Assembly: GCA_037893225.1 (NCBI GenBank)
Contig: JAZGUH010000564.1
Span: 186,001-250,000 of the forward strand
Length of the DNA stretch: 64,000 bases
DNA from: Hippasteria phrygiana
Taxonomy: Eukaryota > Echinodermata > Asteroidea > Valvatida > Goniasteridae
Direction of reading: 5' to 3'
The position numbers and the translations under genes were made by a program. The stretch's first letter is position 1. Each line of letters starts with the position of its first letter. This document shows, one piece after another, positions 56,712 to 64,000 of the stretch. The notes beneath the pieces were generated by a model, which did no database searches, was not told where the DNA came from, and saw nothing but the letters and a program-made list of their open reading frames with translations.

Positions 56712-57260
56712 GCGACTTGAAAAAAGACTAGAAATCAACCCTTTTTATAAACAGCATGCACATTTAAGCCATGGTTATCCGCCCTTCCCAGAATTCCTTT
56801 GTGTTATATTGAATTTGGTCTAAATTTTCAAATGACTGTTATTTCTGACTTGAGTGAGCCACGATCATGAAATTTTGGAACTAGGTAGAGAAAAATTCAA
56901 TGTATACATTTTTATAATCGGACCGAGCCTGGCATGCGTTAAAAAAAAAACTAATTTTTGATGACGTCATCTTGACATCACACAATTTTTCCCTTTTAAG
57001 ACATATCTTTGAGACAATTTTGAAAATATCTTGTTTTGTTCGCTAGATATATTGAAAAGAATGTTACGATTTTAAAAATTCAAAAATTCATAAAAAATCA
57101 CTTGATGACGTCATCATGACGTCACTCTACGACATACAATTTCAGCTTAGGGTCTATGTTTGATGTAAGTTTGGTTAGGTTCTGAGGTTTTTTAAGACCT
57201 AAAGTGCCGCCGACAAAATTCGTGTACAAAGTCTATGGGATTTTGGTCAGAACTAAAAGA
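56712..57260. repeat. agcgacttgaaaaaagac family, copy 2 (empty-site copy)
   Basis: Includes cagcatgcacatttaagcc followed by atggttatccgcc. This is the undisturbed form of the site that holds the TTAA element at 61.3 kb. Confidence 0.85.
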
Positions 57261-57310
57261 AGAAGAAGAAGAAGAAGAAGAAGAAGAAGAAGAAAAAAAA
57301 AAAAAAAAAT
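57258..57310. repeat. (GAA)n microsatellite with A-run
   Basis: About twelve aag triplets and then a run of A. The same place in sister copies (51153, 59113) has only a few triplets, so the tract is unstable. Confidence 0.9.
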
Positions 57311-57324
57311 CAGAACAAAAACAA

Positions 57325-57406
57325 AGCCTTTTCCGAAGGATTTCGGAAAAGCCAAAAAAACTAGACATCTTGCGTCTCTTGCCAACAGACGCAGGGCTTT
57401 TCCGTT
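57325..57406 (+). repeat. GGCTTTTCC nested hairpin, copy 4
   Basis: GCCTTTTCCGAaggatTTCGGAAAAGCC forms one hairpin (57326-57353). Alternatively CGGAAAAGCC (57344-57353) pairs with GGCTTTTCCG (57395-57404), enclosing TGCGTCT/AGACGCA (57371-57393). Confidence 0.72.
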
Positions 57407-57539
57407 TTTCTGTTATAATAAGCACAAAACTCCATCACTTTTATGTCTTTTGCTACTTCAAACTTGACCTTTAAGCGTGACGCCATCCTGACTTCTTTCT
57501 TGGTCATGTAATTTCCATTATATGATATATATGACAAAC

Positions 57540-59110
57540 TTGTTCAAGACCTTAGGCTGTTATATGGCGCAAGTCCTGGTTACAAAATACATAAAAAATC
57601 GTACGATGATGTCATCTTGACGTCACCTCAAATTTCATCTATGACACGAGCTAGCCTACCAACATACCAGGTTTAAAGGCAATCGGACCTACGGTTCTCT
57701 AGACAGGGGCCCTTGAATACTGCACCTTTGAGATGACGTCACGTGACACGTGATGACATCATCACAACGTCACTCTTCGACATGCAATTTCAGCTTAGGG
57801 TCTTTGTTTGTGCTAAGTCTGATTAAGATCTGTGGTTGTTTAGTGACCAAAGTGCCACTTACAAAATTCGTGTACAAAGTCTATAGGATTTGGGCTAGAA
57901 CTAAAAAATTAACAGAAAATCAGCCGATGACGTCATCATGACGTCACCTCGGATGTTACATGCTGGTAGCATTATCTACCTACCCATTAATTTTTATGAC
58001 GATCGGACCTACCCTTATATGTGTTTCAAAAAAGCATATTTTTGATGACGTCATGATGACGTCACACATTTTTCACATTTACGTGAAAAAATATAGGAGC
58101 TAACAAAGCTATTACAAAAAGAATTTTGAATTTAGCATGTTCTGTTGGTGAGATATGGCTTGAAGAAACTTTGAAGTTCAAAAACTTAACAATTACTATA
58201 AAATCGTATGATGACGTCATCTTGACGTCACCTCAAATTTTATCTATAACACGAGTTAGCCTACCAACATACCAGGTTTAAAGTCAATCGGACCTACGGT
58301 TCTCTAGACAGAGGCCCTATGATACTGCACCTTTAAGATGACGTCACGTGACAAGTGATGACGTCATCATGACGTCACCCTTCGACATATAATTTCAGCT
58401 TAGGGTCTATGTTTGTGTTAAGTCTGATTAAGATCCGAGGTTGTTTAGTGACCAAAGTGCCACTTACAAAATTCGTGTACAAATTCTATGGGATTTGGGA
58501 TAGAACAAAAAAAATCACAGAAAATCAGCCGATGACGTCATCATGACGTCACCTCGGATTTGACATGCTAGTAGCACTATCTACCCACCCACTAATTTTT
58601 ATGACGATCGGACCTACCCTTATATGTGTTTCAAAAAAGCCTATTTTTGATGACGTCATGATGACGTCACAAATGTTTTACATTTATGTGAAAGAATATA
58701 GGAGCTAACAAAGGTATTACAAAAAGAATTTTGAATTTAGCATGTTCTGTTGGTGAGATATGGCTTTAAGAATCTTTGAAGTTCAAAAACTTAAAAATTA
58801 CTATAAAATCGTATGATGACGTCATCATGACGTCACGTCAATTTTCATCTATAACACGAGCTAGCCTAGCAACATACCAGGTTTGGAGGAAATCGGATAT
58901 ACTGTTCTCTAGATATGGGCCCTTGAAAAACGCACATTTAGGATGACGTCACGTGACACGTGATGACGTCATCATGACGTCACTTTACGACATACAATTT
59001 CAGCTTAGGGTCTATGTTTGAGGTAAGTTTGGTTAAGTTCTGAGGTTTTTTAAGGCCTAAAGTGCCGCCGACAAAATTCGTGTACAAAGTCTATGGGATT
59101 TTGGTCAGAA
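57540..59110. repeat. 605-bp-type array, second block
   Basis: Two to three units with the same block order and about 605-bp spacing (marker at about 57867 and 58475, variant at 59080). Confidence 0.88.
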
Positions 59111-59123
59111 CTAAAAGAAGAAA

Positions 59124-59170
59124 CTAGACATCTTGCGTCTCTTGCAAACAGACGCAGGGCTTTTCCGTTT
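59124..59170 (+). repeat. GGCTTTTCC hairpin, copy 5
   Basis: ACTAGACATC, stem TGCGTCT/AGACGCA (59134-59156), then GGGCTTTTCCG. No upstream outer arm. Confidence 0.7.
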
Positions 59171-60960
59171 TTCTGTTATATTAAGCACAAAGCTCCATCA
59201 CTTCTATGTCTTTTGCTACTTCAAACTTGACCTTTAAGCGTGACGCCATCCTGACTTCTTTCTTGGTCATGTAATTTCCATTATAGGATATATATGACAA
59301 ACTTGTTTAAGACCTTAGGCTGTTATGTGGCGCAAGTCCCGGTTAGAAATTACATAAAAAATTTAAAAAACCTAACAATCAACATAAAATCGTAGGATAG
59401 CGTCGTCATGACGTCACATATTCGGAACGTGGTCTTGGCTTGTGTCAAGATTGCAGTCAATCTGATCAATGACAGTTAAAAAAAATTGAAAAAAATGAAA
59501 AATTCCTACAAAATCAGCCAATCACGTCACTTCAGATTTTACAAATTTTCATAACGATCCACTTACTCTCATGTGTTTTTTAAAAGGGCATTTTGATGAC
59601 GTCAGGATGATGTTACACATTTTAACATACATAACTCTGACCTAATGAATTGATTACAAAAAGGAATTTCGAATTTATTATATTCTGTTAATGAGATATG
59701 GCTTAAAATTTCAAAACCTTAAAAAAAATATTCAAATAATTTGATGGTCATCATGACTAAAAAATTAACAGAAAATCAGCCGATGACGTCATCATGACGT
59801 CACCTCGGATTTTACATGCTAGTATCACTATCTACTTACCCACCAATTTTTATGACGCTCGGACCAACCCTTATATGTGTTTCAAAAAGCCTATTTTTGA
59901 TGACATAATGATGACGTCACACAATTTTCACATTTATGTAAAGGAATATAGGAGCTAACAAAGCTATTACAAAAAGAATTTTGAATTTAGCATGTTCTGT
60001 TGGTGAGATATGGCTTTAAGAAACTTTGAAGTTCAAAAACTTAAAAATTACTATAAAATCGTATGATGACGTCATCATGACGTCATGTCAATTTTCATCT
60101 ATAAACCTGCTGGCCTACTTAGATATTACATTTCAACTTAATCGAGCTTGTACTTTTGTAGATATGGCTTCAAAAACTGCCCCTTTAAGATGACGTCACG
60201 TGACATGTGATGACATCATGATAATGTCATGTCAATTTTCAGCTATAAACCTACTGGGCTACCTAGATATTACTTTTCAACTTAATCGAACTTGTAATTT
60301 TGTATATATATGGCTTCAAAAACTGCCCCTTTAAGATGACGTCACGTGACATGTGATGACGTCATCATAACGTCAATTCAATTTTTATCTATAAACCTAC
60401 TGGGCTACCTAGATATTACTTTTGAACTTAATCGGACTTGTGCTTTTGTAGACATATGGCTTCAAAAACTGCCCCTTTAAGATGACGTCACGTGACATGT
60501 GATGACATCAATTATGATAATGTCATGTCAATTTTCAGCTATAAACCTACTGGGCTACCTAGATATTACTTTTCAACTTAATCGAATTTGTACTTTTGTA
60601 GATATATGGCTTCAAAAACTTCCCCTTTAAGATGACGTCACGTGGCATGTCATGACGTCATCAAGAGGTAAAAGTTCGGCACACATTGTGAGCAGTTAGT
60701 CTAAGTGTCTGCCAAGTTTAAAAGTACCCAAAGTGCCGGTAAGAAAGAAAACGTGTACAAATGCTATAGGCAATAATCTAGCGAGTGCCCCTTTAAGATG
60801 ACACCACGTGACATGTTATGACTTGATCATAACGTCATGTCAATTTTCATCTATAACACCAGGTGGCATACCTTACGTTCCAACTGAATCGGACTTGTAC
60901 TTTTGTAGATATATGGCTTCGAAAAATGCCCCTTTAAGATGACGTCACGTGACATGTGAT
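59171..60960. repeat. Mixed TGACGTCA repeats, ending in 150-bp units
   Basis: A partial 605-type unit (59760-60090) runs into four or five copies of the 150-bp unit (about 60095, 60242, 60392, 60540 and a diverged one near 60850), marked by ctataaacctactgggctac and cttttgtagatatatggc. Confidence 0.85.
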
Positions 60961-61843
60961 GACGTCATCAGGACGTAAAAGTTCGGCACACATTGTGAGC
61001 AGTTGGGGTAAGTGTCTGCCAAGTTTAAAAGTAGCCAATGTGGCCGGTAAGAAAGTAAACGTTTACAAATGCTATGGGCAATATTCTATCGACTTGAAAA
61101 AAGAATTTTTTGATGACGTCATCATGACGTCACACAATTTTCGCTTTTTAGGGCATATCTTTGAGACATACCAAAGCTATAACAAAAAGAATTTTGAAAA
61201 TATCTTGTTTTGTTCGCTAGATATAGTGAAAAGAATGTTACGATTATAAAACTTCAAGAATTCAGCGACTTGAAAAAAGACTACAAATCAACCCCTTTTA
61301 TAAACAGCATGCACATTTAAAGAGGAACTAAAACCAATTTGCATTTTTCTACTTTAGTGGCTTTTCTGAGAGCTTATGCCTTCCCAAACCTAACAAAGTA
61401 GGTTTGAAGAGTTTATGCATGGATTTGGCAATTTTAGAGAAGTTTTACTTTGGAGTCGCTTTCGCTCAGAATCAGAAAAGCTCGGGGTCAACCGCGTGTT
61501 TACAATCCAATCGTGTGACGTAGCTGCGTGGAGATAGATGACGTCACTATGCGAGTGCCCATTGTGTTTGCGTGCGTGCATGTCTACTAAGTACTATGTG
61601 TTGGGTTTTGTCCTAATTTTCTTGTTCCTGGTGGTGCATTATTGCATGAACGTTGCACTGATGAGTTTGTATATATTATTATATTATCCCCTCCCCCGAA
61701 GACCCTTCGCTGCCCGCGCCCATGGCGCCCCGACACAAGTATTTTTTTTATCACGAATTGGTTGCAATGCCCACTTATGAAAATGTTTAGACGCTACCGG
61801 ACACCCCAACAATCGGTAGCAATCTGTACTCTAAACATCATCA

Positions 61844-62727
61844 ATGACCATTTTAATACTTACTCGTGCCCTCTCCCTTTTCCGGAAAGCACCTCCAGAT
61901 CGCATACGTCGTTGCTTAAAAGGCGATGGTGTCGCGCTGCGTGATCGACTCCTGCTCCCATCTTCAACATCGGCTTGGTCGTGGCTCATATGTTATAGCG
62001 GCAAAACAAATTACGTGTGCTCGAGGCACACCACTCCCGTGCGATGCGGGTCACCGGGGCCTCCGCGCCGCTGGACGGCGGGGAAAAATTACGTGTCCCG
62101 CTGGCCGTGCCGGTCCCTCGGAAAATCGAACCCGAAGTACGACTTCGGACCGCAGCAGCGGGCGCAGGCGCCAGCCGTGCCGTCCAACTGCGGCCTGATT
62201 CCAGCGTGCTCGGGCCGATGGTGTCCGCCGGGCCGGCACGGCAGGGCCGAGCGCGGCCACCCTCCGGTACCCCCAGTCGACCAACACTGGGTGCCCAGTG
62301 TGACATGGCTGAACCCGCCATTGGACAGTGCGCAAAATCTGCCGTTCGCACCTCCCGCTGTCGGGTGCCCCCGGTCTGACGGGGCCCAGCGGAGCGCCGT
62401 ACGGCGGGGTGGGAGCTCCGTCCCGCTCGCCGGACTCTGCCCAACCCGGACTCTGACGTGGATTTTCGGCCCGTCTGACTGGCCCGCAAAATCGGGTTGA
62501 AGGCCCGGAGTCCCTACCGGCACTTTTTCTCTCCCGGAACCCCGTCTTGTACACTTTTTCTCCATCCGGGCTCGGCCCCTCTCCTCGCCGCCCGGCACTC
62601 GACCGGGCTGCCGGGGTGCGTTTTGGCCGGCCCTCCGGACCCTCTCCCGACTGCCTGCCGGAGGTACCCTCTCCTCTCTGCGCAACGGGCGTACCGAGCC
62701 CAAGTTTTTCAGATTTCTCCACAGCAA
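61844..62727. other. GC-rich block, open on both strands
   Basis: 62040-62720 is sharply richer in G+C and CpG than everything around it, with frames over 200 codons open on plus (61844-62500) and minus (62722-62051). Neither translation shows a domain I know. Stop codons are rare in such composition, so the open frames may be a side effect. It could be a CpG-island-like promoter of the THAP frame or captured foreign sequence. Confidence 0.5.
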
Positions 62728-62739
62728 AGGGTGCCCCTC

Positions 62740-62847
62740 TGTCAGTCTTTACTCTCCTATTCTCTTCTCTACTCTCCTATTCTATTCTCTTCTCTTCTCT
62801 ACTCTACTCTCTCTTCCCTTCCTTCCTTCAACTCCCCGGCCGGCCGG

Positions 62848-62879
<32 letters not shown>

Positions 62880-62976
62880 CCGAAAGATTCGCCCGTCTGC
62901 GGCGCGGGCAAATCCCCCTTCTCTCTGTCCCTTCTCTCCCTTCCTTTCTTTCCCCAACTGCCTGCCTGCCTGCCTG
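62740..62976. repeat. CT-rich and (CCTG)n microsatellites
   Basis: tctctactctcctattctc words run from 62745 to 62830, then (ctgc)n/(cctg)n at about 62850-62881 and again at 62958-62977, each followed by ccgaaagat. The two ends suggest a small duplication. Confidence 0.88.
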
Positions 62977-62997
62977 CCGAAAGATACAATTTCATCT

Positions 62998-63189
62998 TCA
63001 GTCTTTCGTAAAATGTTCCTTACATATGTAACACCATTTCGTCAGCCTAAAGTCAGATCGCGTTGTTTCCACAAACCGGACCCACTGCCGTCGTTGTTTC
63101 CCATCAACTTTGGGGAATCTTAAAAAAGATAGGTTCGGATTTGTGTCCGTATTTCTTGTGCAGCCACCTACCACACACGTTCTCGGCAT
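62998..63189 (-). pseudogene. THAP zinc-finger domain, truncated
   Basis: From ATG 63189 the frame reads MPRTCVVGGCTRNTDT, then LSFLRFPKVDG, QWVRFVETTRS and KWCYICKEHFTKD before TGA at 62998-63000. Cys5, Cys10, Cys56 and His59 form the C2CH zinc site of THAP domains, with the invariant Pro (FPK, 26) and Trp (QWV, 36). The usual D-C-F-E and AVPTIF-like end is missing, so the domain is cut about 20 residues short. THAP domains bind DNA and form the N-terminus of Kolobok and P-type transposases. Its position inside a TTAA element with Kolobok-like ends makes a remnant of that transposase likely. Confidence 0.82.
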
Positions 63190-63578
63190 AATACTTATTA
63201 ACTTTAATACATTCGAGCTCCGAATGTAAGCTAGGAAGGCCGTGAATTCGGCAAAAAATGCCAAGAAAGTACGACCAGCTGACGACGAAAATGTCATAAA
63301 ACACACGTGGATGATAGTACCAACACGCTGCAGACGTGATGGCTGCACGGCTGGGTAAGCGCACACACGTCATAAGGTCATATGCGTACATTTGCATCCC
63401 TAATGACCTTTTCAGGAATTGAGACCAAACGCTCACTCCAAGGGGCAATTTTAGTCCATTTTTTTTCAATGAAATAAATTTTAATCGTTCTTTACCAATT
63501 TGTATTCGGTTAGAAGAATATACAAGCTATCAGAAAAGCCAATAAAGTGGAAAAATGCAAATTGGTTTTAGTTCCTCT

Positions 63579-64000
63579 TTAAGCCATGGTTATCAGCCCT
63601 TCCCAGAATTCCTTTGTGTTATATTGAATTTGGTCTACATTTTGAAATGGCTCCTATTTCTTACTTGAGTGAGCCACGATCACGAAATTTTGGAATTAGG
63701 TACAGGAAAATTCAATGTATACATTTTTGTAATCAGATTGACCCTTACATGCGTTTAAAAAAAAAAATATTGTTGATGACGTCATCATGACGTCACACAA
63801 TTTTCGCCATTTAGGGCATATCTTTGAGACATACCAAAGCTGTAACAAAAATAATTTTGAAAATATCTTGTTTTGTTCGCTAGATATATTGAAAAGAATG
63901 TTACGATTTTAAAACTTCAAAAATTCAGCGACTTGAAAAAAGACAAGAAATCAACCCCTTTTATAAACAGCAAGCTCATAATAGCCATGGTTATCAGCCC
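63579..64000. repeat. Right half of split repeat, and start of the next copy
   Basis: Continues the agcgacttgaaaaaagac family after the insertion (ccatggttatcagcccttcc ... gatgacgtcatcatgacgtc). A new copy starts at about 63927, so the family is itself tandem. The window ends within it. Confidence 0.85.

Larger units (their letters stand above)
61322..63578. mobile_element. TTAA-flanked Kolobok-like element with THAP domain
   Basis: The terminal inverted repeats are about 55 bp, starting AGAGGAACTAAAACC, with few mismatches. TTAA flanks both ends. The host repeat (agcgacttgaaaaaagac family) is split exactly here: gcacatttaa on the left, ttaagccatggttatc on the right, against gcacatttaagcc in the unoccupied copy at 56.75 kb. 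Size 2.26 kb. Inside are a THAP-domain frame, a GC-rich block and CT/CCTG simple repeats. No complete transposase is present. Confidence 0.88.

Noticed and set aside
57204..57474. Arg- or Glu-rich small proteins
   Set aside because: Produced by the GAA microsatellite.
46480..60960. CRISPR-like array
   Set aside because: Regular period, but units are about 605 bp with no short repeat/spacer pattern, in a eukaryotic sequence; it is a satellite.

Overview
The window is eukaryotic, AT-rich and full of transposable elements. It looks like an accessory region of a marine invertebrate genome. Spliced genes with GT...AG introns, PIF/Harbinger, Kolobok-like and tyrosine-recombinase elements, three non-LTR retrotransposon lineages, a tRNA-derived SINE, and frequent acatgtacatg, taggcctac and long G/C-homopolymer words would fit an echinoderm, hemichordate or mollusc. 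The species cannot be fixed from the sequence. I see no conserved housekeeping gene, rRNA or CRISPR. Nearly all recognisable protein sequence is transposon-derived.

Layout. 1-2.0 kb: inverted repeats and a frameshifted Myb/SANT-like gene fragment. 2.03-6.64 kb: a three-level nested insertion whose core is a 4.2-kb decayed Harbinger element with MADF-like and DDE genes. 7.4-12.3 kb: a better preserved Harbinger-type pair, an intact HARBI1-like nuclease (+) facing a spliced Myb/SANT-like coiled-coil gene (-). 12.4-16.8 kb: several MITE-like palindromes, a TTAA-flanked Kolobok-like element and a 44-bp tandem array. 17.2-21.6 kb: a spliced tyrosine-recombinase-like (Crypton-like) gene (-). 22.1-23.5 kb: a 5'-truncated CR1/L2-like LINE.

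24.3-32.1 kb is the most unusual part. A RecQ-like helicase is split between strands: Walker A is on + at 24.8 kb, and motifs II-VI are on - at 31.9-27.2 kb across phase-matched exons. A DUF6589-like gene with a zinc-finger stub sits at 25.8-26.95 kb (+) and a cysteine-rich CXC-like exon at 29.5 kb (+). I read this as a rearranged, decayed large mobile element carrying helicase and transposase-like genes. 33.1-36.65 kb: an APE-type LINE (-). 37.06-38.58 kb: a second, decayed tyrosine-recombinase lineage (+). 39.8-40.05 kb: a hAT-like MITE.

40.8-64 kb is dominated by a satellite-like repeat family saturated with the TGACGTCA palindrome (CRE/ATF half-site pair). Its main array has a very regular 605-606-bp period. 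It is interrupted by a Tx1/L1-like LINE (41.16-45.2 kb), a 304-bp tandem repeat (54.4-55.35 kb) and a TTAA-flanked Kolobok-like element carrying a THAP domain (61.32-63.58 kb). The empty site of that last insertion is preserved in sister repeats. Five copies of a covarying hairpin followed by GGCTTTTCC sit at the edges of the array.

Gene coordinates in decayed elements were read by eye and are approximate unless exon edges are given.
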